A DNA stretch of 22,382 bases, taken from contig DIYG01000064.1 of the NCBI GenBank assembly GCA_002428935.1, forward strand, positions 1 through 22,382, given 5' to 3'. Position 1 is the stretch's first letter. Every line of letters begins with the position of its first letter. Below are positions 15,455-22,146 of the stretch, piece by piece. Below the pieces are notes generated by a model. It made no database searches and was not told the origin of the DNA. It was given only the letters and a program-made list of their open reading frames with translations. Source of the stretch: Halieaceae bacterium UBA6060. GTDB taxonomy: Bacteria; Pseudomonadota; Gammaproteobacteria; Pseudomonadales; Halieaceae. A program made the position numbers and the translations under genes.

Positions 15455-16215
15455 TCGCCCTGTCGGTCAATCTCAATAAGATCGCCCTGATCCGGAACTC
15501 GCGCGATACGACGATTCCCGACATCCCGGAACACGCGCAACGGTGCATTGATGCTGGAGCAAACGGCATTACGGTGCACCCCCGACCGGATCAACGGCAT
15601 ATCCGCGCGGACGACTGTCGAGATCTCGCCGCCATGCTTTCGGTGGAGTTCAACATGGAGGGCAACCCCTTCGCTGCGGCCCGAGCCAGCGATCGCCCAG
15701 GCGTGAGCGACTACCCGGGCTTCATGGACCTGGTGCGAGAACTCAAACCCACCCAGTGCACCCTGGTACCGGATGGCGATGGACAGTTAACTTCCGATCA
15801 CGGCTTCGATCTCAACACCCAGGCCACAGCCCTCGAACCCATCCTTGCGGAGCTGCGCGCCCTTGGTGTGCGCAGCAGTCTGTTTATGGATCCGGTTCCG
15901 GAACAAATGGCCATCGCCGCCGCCATTGGCGCTGATCGCATCGAGCTGTACACAGAAACCTTTGCCGCCGCCTGGATGACTCAGAACGACGTCAGCGCCG
16001 TGTACGAAGGCTTTCGCGTCACCGCCGAAGCTGCCCTGACTGCGGGCCTTGGTGTCAATGCCGGCCACGACCTCAATCTACAGAACCTGGTCCTGTTTCG
16101 CGACCTTCCGGGGCTTGCGGAGGTTTCCATCGGCCACGCCCTCACCGTGGACGCCCTGCGCATCGGCCTTGACCCCGCCGTGCGCCGCTATCAAGAGGTG
16201 CTCGGGAACGCGTGA
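15451..16215 (+). CDS. pdxJ: Pyridoxine 5'-phosphate synthase, divergent (Bacteroidetes-like) form
   Basis: Predicted to condense 1-deoxyxylulose 5-phosphate and 3-amino-2-oxopropyl phosphate to pyridoxine 5'-phosphate. The protein is 254 aa. The catalytic residues match E. coli PdxJ: His43 in ITVHPRPDQRHIR, Glu70 in FNMEGNP, and His206 in VNAGHDLN; phosphate-site blocks CTLVPDG and IGHAL are present. It differs from the usual proteobacterial form. The N-terminal motif reads VNLNKIALIRNSR instead of VNIDHIATLRNAR, HPRPDQRHI replaces HLREDRRHI, and there is an insertion after GNP (about residues 74-90). These features resemble the Bacteroidetes-type enzyme as I remember it. The start is GTG overlapping the cyclophilin stop, and its own stop overlaps rluA. 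The usual recO/acpS neighbours are absent, so it may be a second or transferred copy. Confidence 0.85.
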   Translation: MIALSVNLNKIALIRNSRDTTIPDIPEHAQRCIDAGANGITVHPRPDQRHIRADDCRDLAAMLSVEFNMEGNPFAAARASDRPGVSDYPGFMDLVRELKPTQCTLVPDGDGQLTSDHGFDLNTQATALEPILAELRALGVRSSLFMDPVPEQMAIAAAIGADRIELYTETFAAAWMTQNDVSAVYEGFRVTAEAALTAGLGVNAGHDLNLQNLVLFRDLPGLAEVSIGHALTVDALRIGLDPAVRRYQEVLGNA

Positions 16216-16919
16216 GCGATCCAGGTTGGGAACCAAACCAGGGTCAGGAAGAGAATGGAGCATGTCCGCCGCCCTATCTCGTTCCCCACAACCCAAAACC
16301 CGTAGGCATCATCTACCAGGACCCGGCGCTGCTCCTGGTGCACAAGCCCGATCTGCTCCTGTCTGTGCCGGGTCGCCATCCACAGAATCGCGACTGCATG
16401 ATCCGTCGCGTGCAGAAGCAATACGATGATGCCTTGGTGGTCCACCGCCTGGACCTGGATACCTCGGGAATCATGGTGGTGGCCCGAGGAAAGACCAGTC
16501 AGGTCGCCCTGTCTAAACTGTTTCAAGAACGGCGAGTGCACAAACGCTATCGCGCCTGGGTGAGCGGTGAAGTTGCTGCAGACAGTGGCAGCATCGATTT
16601 GCCCATTGCGCCGGATTGGCAGCGGCGACCGCGGCAGCGTATCTGCAAGGAAAAAGGTAAAGCTGCCCTCACCCACTACCGCGTGCTGCGACGGGAGCCC
16701 GGTCGCAGCTATCTGGAATTGAATCCCATCACCGGCCGCTCTCATCAACTACGCATTCATTTACAGGCTCTGGGGCATCCTATTCTGGGCTGCGATTTGT
16801 ACGCGCCCTCCCCAGTGCTCGGGAGCGCTCCGAGACTCATGCTGCACGCCACCCTGATCGCCTTCCCCCACCCACTCCATGGACGAGAGCTAGTGGGTCA
16901 TTGCCCCGCGCCGTTTTAG
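16212..16919 (+). CDS. rluA: RluA-type 23S rRNA/tRNA pseudouridine synthase
   Basis: Pseudouridine synthase that by homology modifies position 746 of 23S rRNA and position 32 of tRNAs. The protein is 235 aa, close to E. coli RluA (219), and has no S4 domain, which separates it from RluC and RluD. The sequence VGIIYQDPALLLVHKPDLLLSVPGR is followed by VVHRLDLDTSG with catalytic Asp81, then SIDLPIAPDWQRRPRQRICKE, ITGRSHQLRIHLQALGHPILG and PRLMLHA, all close to RluA. The start is GTG at 16212 in a GTGA overlap with pdxJ. The first 25 residues are a Pro/Gln-rich extension. It ends convergent with the sulfurtransferase, 41 bp away. Confidence 0.9.
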   Translation: MSDPGWEPNQGQEENGACPPPYLVPHNPKPVGIIYQDPALLLVHKPDLLLSVPGRHPQNRDCMIRRVQKQYDDALVVHRLDLDTSGIMVVARGKTSQVALSKLFQERRVHKRYRAWVSGEVAADSGSIDLPIAPDWQRRPRQRICKEKGKAALTHYRVLRREPGRSYLELNPITGRSHQLRIHLQALGHPILGCDLYAPSPVLGSAPRLMLHATLIAFPHPLHGRELVGHCPAPF

Positions 16920-16939
16920 CTACGCGGTTGGTAAAGCGG

Positions 16940-16961
16940 GAGCGGTTTGGGAATACCGCTC
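16940..16961. terminator. Possible bidirectional hairpin between rluA and the sulfurtransferase
   Basis: GAGCGGT (16940-16946) and ACCGCTC (16955-16961) are perfectly complementary 7-bp arms around an 8-nt loop, in the gap between two convergent genes. No U-tract follows on either strand, so as an intrinsic terminator it is weak. It touches the last base of the sulfurtransferase stop codon. Confidence 0.4.
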
Positions 16962-17758
16962 TACAGATAACTGCACCAGTCGCTCCAGCTACCGCCATAG
17001 AGCCAGACGTCATCCCGCCCAAGCTGAGCCAAGGCCAGTAGATTTACGCAGGCGGACACCCCCGACCCACAGTAGACAATGAGCGGATCGGCCTCGGCGA
17101 GATCTCCCCAGAGCTCGCGCAGGGCGTCTGCAGAGAGAAAAGATCCATCCTCACTGATAAAACTCTGCCACGGACGATTTTCAGCGCCGGGGATATGCCC
17201 CGCAACCGGGTCAATCGGCTCTTGTTCACCGCGATAACGGACCGCTTCTCGCGCATCCACAAGCCGAGCACCCTGCTCCTGGAGTTGCTGCAGCTGTTCT
17301 CGATCACAGCGTCGAGGCCAGGACTCCGGCACCGCTGGCGATGCAATAGCTTGCGGCTGTGGTGTATCGGTCTCGGGCGATCCCCCAGCGACCAACCAGG
17401 CCCGATAGCCGCCCCGGAGGAAACTGGGCTCGCGATAGCCCAATGCGCGAAGCATCCACCAGCACCGAGCCGCGAAGGCATAGCTGGCATCATCGTAAAG
17501 AACCACGGCGGTATCCGGACCGACACCCAACGACGCCAGGGTTTGGGCAAAGGCCTCGGTGCCTGGCAGAGGATGACGTCCGCCGTGAGTCCCTACCGGT
17601 CCCGAAAGATCGCGGTTGAGATCAACGTACAGCGCGCCGGGGATATGCCCTTCCTTGTAGGCCGCTCGCCCCGCGTCGGGATCGGCCAGGGAGAAACGAC
17701 AGTCGAGAAGTACCGTATCCCCGGACGGCAATGCGTCGGGCAACAAGAATTCGGGCAT
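16961..17758 (-). CDS. sseA: Two-rhodanese-domain sulfurtransferase (3-mercaptopyruvate sulfurtransferase-like)
   Basis: Transfers sulfane sulfur, probably from 3-mercaptopyruvate, to a thiol acceptor or cyanide. The protein is 265 aa, slightly shorter than E. coli SseA (281). The N-terminal inactive rhodanese domain runs about 1-130 (LLDCRFSLADPDAGRAAYKEGHIPGALYVDLNRDL as separate conserved blocks, GGRHPLPG, WWMLRALGY). The catalytic domain runs about 150-265, with LVDAREAVRYRGEQEPIDP, GHIPGAENRPW and the active-site loop Cys230-GSGVSA. CGSGV resembles the mercaptopyruvate type (CGSGVT) rather than the thiosulfate type (CRKGVT), but the usual Thr is Ser. The start ATG at 17758 has only a weak GAGA upstream. 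Gene symbol by family; the true donor is not proven. Confidence 0.85.
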   Translation of the reverse strand: MPEFLLPDALPSGDTVLLDCRFSLADPDAGRAAYKEGHIPGALYVDLNRDLSGPVGTHGGRHPLPGTEAFAQTLASLGVGPDTAVVLYDDASYAFAARCWWMLRALGYREPSFLRGGYRAWLVAGGSPETDTPQPQAIASPAVPESWPRRCDREQLQQLQEQGARLVDAREAVRYRGEQEPIDPVAGHIPGAENRPWQSFISEDGSFLSADALRELWGDLAEADPLIVYCGSGVSACVNLLALAQLGRDDVWLYGGSWSDWCSYL

Positions 17759-17788
17759 TAGCTTGATCTCGCGAAGGAAAGACTGCGT

Positions 17789-17797
17789 AACATATCA
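17789..17797 (-). promoter_or_regulatory. Candidate extended -10 promoter for sseA
   Basis: The minus strand reads TGATATGTT, a TGn-extended -10 hexamer (TATGTT), about 31 bp before the sseA ATG. The -35 region has no clear match. The rest of the 259-bp gap up to 18017 shows a CCCTGG...CCAGGG inverted repeat near 17824-17848 and no recognisable gene. Confidence 0.3.
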
Positions 17798-17877
17798 GGA
17801 AACCTCGTCGAGAAACCTCAGCTCCCTGGGCTGAATGTGAAATCCAGGGGACACCTGTAGTCACGAGCAAGGTCCAC

Positions 17878-17883
17878 TATACT
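17878..17883 (+). promoter_or_regulatory. Candidate -10 element before the DUF2244 gene
   Basis: TATACT on the plus strand, with CTGTAG at a 17-bp spacing upstream as a poor -35. If active it would give a leader of about 128 nt before the GTG at 18018. That leader contains a 27-codon open frame starting at ATG 17932 and ending two bases before the GTG. Confidence 0.35.
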
Positions 17884-18017
17884 CGCTCGCGTGTCTCGCG
17901 CAGTCCGTGGAGCCTACGATTCACGATCTTTATGATTCGACTTAACAAACACAGATTCAGCGCGTTACCCAGGCACAGGAACATGCCCCATGACCCTGCC
18001 TCGGACACGGTGTAGCC

Positions 18018-18521
18018 GTGGTCCATAGCCGCCGCAGCGGGCAAGAGCTGGTCATCGTCGCCAAGCCCAACCATTCGTCCACTTGGCGCAACAACCGCAA
18101 TGTGTTGTTGCTTATCTCCGTGCCATCCCTGGCGGCGGCCATCGGCTTCACCATTCTCGGCGCCTGGCCCGTGCTGCCCTTTGCTGGCGCGGAACTCCTC
18201 GCCCTCACTGCCACCTTGTACTACGTGAACTGGAAGCTGGAGTATCGCCACGTCATTACCGTCAGTGAGGATAGCGTGTGCATCGACAAAGGCCATTACA
18301 CACCCAAACGCCATTGGCGCTTTGATCGAGACCAGGCGGCCCTTGCCGTCACCCCCGAATTGCACCCCTGGGACGGACCTCGGCTGGCAGTCCATGGAGA
18401 TCGGGACAGCGTGATCGTCGGAGATTTTCTAAACCGGGACGACTGCTTATCCCTCCTGGCCCTGCTGCGCAAAGAACTGCTGGTACGCACGCACAGCCCA
18501 CGAGGTCGGATCCGCGCTTAA
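18018..18521 (+). CDS. DUF2244 membrane protein
   Basis: Integral membrane protein of 167 aa with unknown function. Two hydrophobic helices are predicted at about residues 28-48 (VLLLISVPSLAAAIGFTILGA in part) and 53-71. The conserved DUF2244 block reads AKPNHSSTWRNN before them and LGAWPVLPFAGAELLAL between and inside them. A soluble C-terminal part of about 90 residues follows (WRFDRDQAALAV, VIVGDFLNRDDCLSLLALLRKEL). GTG at 18018 is the first possible start in the frame, because a stop occurs at 17991; no good Shine-Dalgarno is seen. In other proteobacteria DUF2244 genes are often near cytochrome oxidase genes; here no respiratory gene is nearby. Confidence 0.8.
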   Translation: MVHSRRSGQELVIVAKPNHSSTWRNNRNVLLLISVPSLAAAIGFTILGAWPVLPFAGAELLALTATLYYVNWKLEYRHVITVSEDSVCIDKGHYTPKRHWRFDRDQAALAVTPELHPWDGPRLAVHGDRDSVIVGDFLNRDDCLSLLALLRKELLVRTHSPRGRIRA

Positions 18522-18584
18522 GCGTCGGTCTTCAGGTTCTCAAAAAAACAAGACCTCCTGCACTGAGCAACCAAAGGCGCAGCT

Positions 18585-19358
18585 CTAGATCGAAGTGAAG
18601 TCACCGTGACGCCCCAGGCCGTCGCGAAACCGCGCTGCCCCCGCTTGCGTCTCACCACTGGCCACCACCCTTTCACCCGCGGCAAACTCTCTGGCCAAAG
18701 CGCTTTCTTCGTCCAGCGACCACTGTTCCAGGGCGCTGGCCCGGTCTGCCCGCAAGCAACCCTGAGGAAAACTCGCCAGCTGTGTCGCCAGTTCCAGAGC
18801 CGCTTCACGAACCTGCCCGGGCTCCGATAAGCGGTTCGCCAACCCCATATGCAGCGCTTCTGCGGCCTCCACGGGGCGGCCCGTCAGGATCATATCCAGA
18901 GCGCGGGACTGACCAATCAATCGCGGCAAACGAACCGTGCCCCCGTCTACCAAGGGCACACCCCAACGCCGACAGTACACGCCAAAGACCGCGGCGGGGT
19001 CCACCACCCGCAGGTCGCACCACAGGGCAAGCTCCAGGCCGCCGGCGACGGCATGACCATCCACCGCCGCAATCACGGGCTTGCTCAAACGCATGCGGGA
19101 CGGACCCATCGGGCCATCGCCGGTCGCGGTCATAACATTGCTTCCCTGGCCACTGGCTACTGCTTTCAAATCTGCTCCGGCGCAAAATGTGCCACCTTCC
19201 CCACAGAGGATCGCCACCGCCAGAGTGTCGTCTTCATCGAACTGGCGAAAAGCGTCTGCAAGGGCAGCGGCCGTTTCCCCATCGACGGCATTGCGCGCCT
19301 CTGGACGATTGATGGCCACCACCAGGGTGGTGTCGTGACGGCTGAGATGGACTTTCAT
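18585..19358 (-). CDS. Crotonase-family protein (enoyl-CoA hydratase/isomerase-like)
   Basis: Probably acts on a CoA thioester; the exact reaction is unknown. The protein is 257 aa. Oxyanion-hole segments are FCAGADLKAV near residues 58-66 and GHAVAGGLELALWCDLR at 101-117. Glu109 aligns with the first catalytic glutamate of enoyl-CoA hydratase (E144 in rat). At the second catalytic position (E164) the sequence FGVYCRRWGVPLVDGGT has Cys129 instead, with Asp138 nearby. The subfamily with CRRWGVPL...DGGTVRLPRLIG is common but not functionally defined. The start ATG at 19358 is set by GGAG about seven bases upstream; the frame is open further upstream but overlaps divergent rimO. No fatty-acid degradation genes are adjacent. 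Confidence 0.88.
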   Translation of the reverse strand: MKVHLSRHDTTLVVAINRPEARNAVDGETAAALADAFRQFDEDDTLAVAILCGEGGTFCAGADLKAVASGQGSNVMTATGDGPMGPSRMRLSKPVIAAVDGHAVAGGLELALWCDLRVVDPAAVFGVYCRRWGVPLVDGGTVRLPRLIGQSRALDMILTGRPVEAAEALHMGLANRLSEPGQVREAALELATQLASFPQGCLRADRASALEQWSLDEESALAREFAAGERVVASGETQAGAARFRDGLGRHGDFTSI

Positions 19359-19448
19359 AGCTTTCTCCCGGTAATTCTGCTGACCGTTGCAGAGATGATC
19401 GTAGTGTAGACATGCTAACCTGCGCGCTTTCAGATTCCGATTCCCATC

Positions 19449-20771
19449 ATGTCTTCGAACCGCAGCACCGTCGGCTTTGTGAGCCTTGGCTGTCCCAAAG
19501 CCCTGGTCGACTCCGAACGTATCCTCTCGCAACTTAAACTGGACGGTTATGACATCGTCGGCAGCTATGAAGATGCGGAACTGGTGGTGGTCAACACCTG
19601 CGGTTTCATCGACAGCGCCAAGGAGGAGTCTTTGCAGGCCATCGGCGAAGCCATCGCCGAAAACGGGAAAGTTATTGTCACCGGTTGCATGGGCAAGGGA
19701 GAAGACGCCCAGCGCATCCGCACAGAACACCCCAAGGTACTATCGGTAACGGGGCCCGCCGCCTATGAGGAGGTGGTCTCCGCGGTGCACGAGTACGTGC
19801 CCGCACCACCGCCGAAGGACGCCTTCACAGACCTCATTCCCACGTCCAGCGTGCGCCTGACACCCCGCCACTATGCGTATCTAAAGATCTCCGAAGGCTG
19901 CAATCATCGCTGCAGCTTCTGCATCATCCCGTCTATGCGCGGCGACCTGGTGAGTCGACCCATCGGCGATGTAATGGATGAGGCCGAGGGCCTGGTGCGC
20001 TCTGGGGTACGAGAACTGCTGGTGATTTCTCAGGACACCAGCGCCTATGGCGTCGATCTGAAGTACCGCACCGGCTTCTGGCAGGGGCGCCCCCTAAGCA
20101 CGCGGATGGAGAGTCTGTGCCAGGCCCTGGGGGAACTGGGAGTGTGGGTTCGCCTGCACTACGTCTACCCCTACCCCCATGTCGATAAGGTTATTCCCCT
20201 CATGGCGGAGGGCAAGATCCTTCCCTATTTGGACATCCCTTTTCAGCACGCCAGCCACGCCGTGTTAAAGCGAATGCGTCGCCCCGCAGCAACAGAGAAA
20301 GTCCTGCAGCGCATCGAGCACTGGCGCTCCCAATGCCCCGATCTAACGTTGCGCAGCACATTTATCGTGGGCTTTCCCGGTGAGAGCGATGCCGAGTTTG
20401 AAGAACTGTTGGATTTTCTCGATGAAGCCCAGCTCGACCGGGTGGGCTGCTTTACCTATTCCCCCGTGGCGGGCGCCACCGCTAACGATCTGGAAAACCC
20501 CGTACCCGAGGCGCTGAAGCAGGAGCGCTATGAGCGCTTTATGGAACGACAGCAAAAGATTAGCGCGGCGCGGCTTCAGAATCGCGTCGGTCAGGAAATA
20601 GAGGTCCTGGTGGATCAGGTGGACGGTCAGGGCGCGATCGGTCGCTCTAGCGCCGATGCCCCGGAAATCGACGGTCGTGTCCATATGCCCGGCGCCACGG
20701 ATCTGGTACCCGGTGACTGGGTCCGTGGCGTGGTCTCTGCAGCGGACGAGTACGACCTCTGGATCGATTGA
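19449..20771 (+). CDS. rimO: Ribosomal protein S12 methylthiotransferase
   Basis: Radical-SAM enzyme that adds a methylthio group to the conserved aspartate of ribosomal protein S12 (Asp88 in E. coli). The protein is 440 aa (E. coli 441). The N-terminal UPF0004 domain has cysteines 15 (SLGCPKALVDSE), 51 (NTCGFIDSAKEES) and 80 (TGCMGK) for the auxiliary cluster. The radical-SAM cluster is Cys151, Cys155 and Cys158 in EGCNHRCSFCIIPSMRG. PYLDIPFQHAS, FIVGFPGE and the C-terminal TRAM domain (about 372-440) complete the family pattern. These blocks distinguish RimO from MiaB. The ATG has no strong Shine-Dalgarno. It is divergent from the crotonase across 90 bp and is followed after 6 nt by rsmE. 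Confidence 0.97.
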   Translation: MSSNRSTVGFVSLGCPKALVDSERILSQLKLDGYDIVGSYEDAELVVVNTCGFIDSAKEESLQAIGEAIAENGKVIVTGCMGKGEDAQRIRTEHPKVLSVTGPAAYEEVVSAVHEYVPAPPPKDAFTDLIPTSSVRLTPRHYAYLKISEGCNHRCSFCIIPSMRGDLVSRPIGDVMDEAEGLVRSGVRELLVISQDTSAYGVDLKYRTGFWQGRPLSTRMESLCQALGELGVWVRLHYVYPYPHVDKVIPLMAEGKILPYLDIPFQHASHAVLKRMRRPAATEKVLQRIEHWRSQCPDLTLRSTFIVGFPGESDAEFEELLDFLDEAQLDRVGCFTYSPVAGATANDLENPVPEALKQERYERFMERQQKISAARLQNRVGQEIEVLVDQVDGQGAIGRSSADAPEIDGRVHMPGATDLVPGDWVRGVVSAADEYDLWID

Positions 20772-20777
20772 ATCCTC

Positions 20778-21494
20778 GTGAATCTACTCCTGGCCACCCC
20801 TGACGAGATCGGCCCAGATAATCGCCTCGTGGTTCGAGGGCGCCGGCTCCGCCATCTGCAGGAAGTGCTTCGCGCAAAGGTCGGCGACCGATTACGGGTT
20901 GGCGTACTGCAAGGTCTTACGGGCCTGGGAACCCTGGAAAGCATAACTCCCGACGCCGCAACCCTCAGGCTCGTACTTGAGGACGCTCCTCCACCAGCGC
21001 TCCCGCTGACCGTGGTGCTCGCCTTGCCCCGGCCAAAGATGCTGCGCCGCATCCTTCGCAGCCTCGCTGAGTTGGGCGTGAAACAGATTCATTTGATTAA
21101 CAGTTACCGCGTGGAAAAGAGTTTTTGGCAAAGCCCGCTCCTCGGTGACGAGGTGCTTCAAGAAGCCTTGATCAGCGGATTGGAGCAGGCACGAGATACG
21201 ATCCTGCCAACGGTTGCCCAACACCGTCGATTTCGTCCCTTCGTTGAGGACCTGCTGCCACCGCTCTGTGCGGATCGAACCGCTCTCCTTGGGGACCCCC
21301 ACGCCACCCAGGCTTATCCTTCGCAACCTCCTACTCCGGCGCTGCTTATCCTTGGGCCGGAGGGTGGTTTTATTCCCTTCGAGGTTGACCTGCTAAAAAA
21401 AGCTGGGGCGCTACCGGTACACCTGGGGCCTCGTATCCTGCGGGTGGAGACCGCGTTAAGCGTATGCCTGGGACGCCATCTGCCGGTGTCTTGA
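20778..21494 (+). CDS. rsmE: 16S rRNA (uracil1498-N3)-methyltransferase
   Basis: SPOUT-class methyltransferase that methylates N3 of U1498 in the 30S subunit decoding region, using SAM. The protein is 238 aa (E. coli 243). The N-terminal PUA-like domain covers about 1-70 (RGRRLRHLQEVLRAKVGD). The trefoil-knot domain, from about 74, has LALPRPKMLRRILRSLAELGVKQI, LISGLEQARDT, the SAM-binding ILGPEGGF at 191-198 and LGPRILRVETA at 216-226. The start is GTG at 20778, 6 nt after the rimO stop, so the two genes form a unit that modifies both an S12 side chain and 16S rRNA in the small subunit. Identification is secure. Confidence 0.95.
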   Translation: MNLLLATPDEIGPDNRLVVRGRRLRHLQEVLRAKVGDRLRVGVLQGLTGLGTLESITPDAATLRLVLEDAPPPALPLTVVLALPRPKMLRRILRSLAELGVKQIHLINSYRVEKSFWQSPLLGDEVLQEALISGLEQARDTILPTVAQHRRFRPFVEDLLPPLCADRTALLGDPHATQAYPSQPPTPALLILGPEGGFIPFEVDLLKKAGALPVHLGPRILRVETALSVCLGRHLPVS

Positions 21495-21581
21495 ACCGAT
21501 GCGACAGCTGCGGACTTAGGCTTCCTTGACGCGGATCAATTCCCTGTCTCCAACCTTTGATTAACGTTTGCTTTGACGCCG

Positions 21582-21599
21582 CCTCGCTATCGCGAGGCT
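21582..21599 (+). terminator. GC-rich hairpin after rsmE
   Basis: GCCTCGC (21582-21588) and GCGAGGC (21593-21599) form a perfect 7-bp stem with a 4-nt loop TATC, followed by TTC rather than a long T-run. It lies 88 bp downstream of the rsmE stop in the 177-bp gap before the CBS gene. It may end the rimO-rsmE transcript. A second inverted repeat, TCGTCG...CGACGA, lies at 21619-21641. Confidence 0.45.
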
Positions 21600-21671
21600 T
21601 CAAATCCGCCCGTCGAATCGTCGCTGGAAACCCACGACGAAAAGCGAGGGCAATAGTACGAGGACTGACCC

Positions 21672-22115
21672 ATGCTCAGCGTGGAAGAAATTATGACGCG
21701 CGAGCCCTACACCCTGGGGCCCGATGACAGCCTGCGGGACGCCGCTGCATTGATGCGCGAACACCACATCCGCCACATCCCGGTGGTCAGCTCCGACCAA
21801 GGCGTTATCGGCATCGTCTCCCACCGCGATGTCTTAGCCGCCAGCGATTCTTCCGTACTGGACAGCAACGCGGACGGCTCCGACAAAAGCGCTTACGTTG
21901 CCCTATCCAGCATCATGAGCACTCCCGTGCAAACCGTTGCGGAAACCTCTGAATTGCGTGCCGTGGCCATGCATCTACGCAAACACCGCATGGGTTGCGT
22001 GCCCGTGACCCGCGAGGGACGTCTTACCGGGATAATCAGCGACTCGGATTTTCTGGAAGTCGCCATCGTGCTCATGGAGCAGCTGGAGACCACGGAGCCC
22101 GAAGCCGAACTCTGA
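21672..22115 (+). CDS. Two-CBS-domain protein
   Basis: Small cytoplasmic protein of 147 aa made of two cystathionine-beta-synthase motifs with no attached enzyme or channel. CBS1 covers about 5-57 (IMTREPYTLGPDDSLRDAAALM, then GVIGIVSHRDVL) and CBS2 about 80-133 (IMSTPVQTVAETSELRAVAMHL, then RLTGIISDSDFLEV). Such pairs usually bind adenosine nucleotides and act as energy or redox sensors, but the partner is unknown. The linker is short and the tail (EQLETTEPEAEL) acidic. The ATG at 21672 has AGGA about seven bases upstream. It is transcribed towards msrA, 31 bp away. Confidence 0.92.
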   Translation: MLSVEEIMTREPYTLGPDDSLRDAAALMREHHIRHIPVVSSDQGVIGIVSHRDVLAASDSSVLDSNADGSDKSAYVALSSIMSTPVQTVAETSELRAVAMHLRKHRMGCVPVTREGRLTGIISDSDFLEVAIVLMEQLETTEPEAEL

Positions 22116-22146
22116 GGCTCCGACAGGGCGTACTGCTGGTTGAGAC

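Noticed and set aside
17877..18395. A 172-codon minus-strand frame across the sseA/DUF2244 gap
   Set aside because: Most of it is antisense to the DUF2244 gene and the protein shows no recognisable domain; the gap is better explained as promoter DNA.
18527..18554. GGTCTT...AAGACC inverted repeat with a run of seven A between DUF2244 and the crotonase
   Set aside because: The A/T run lies inside the loop, not after the stem, so it does not have the form of an intrinsic terminator on either strand.
19359..19730. Upstream extension of the crotonase frame to a 381-residue protein
   Set aside because: The extra 124 codons run through the promoter gap and antisense to rimO; a good Shine-Dalgarno and family homology fix the start at 19358.
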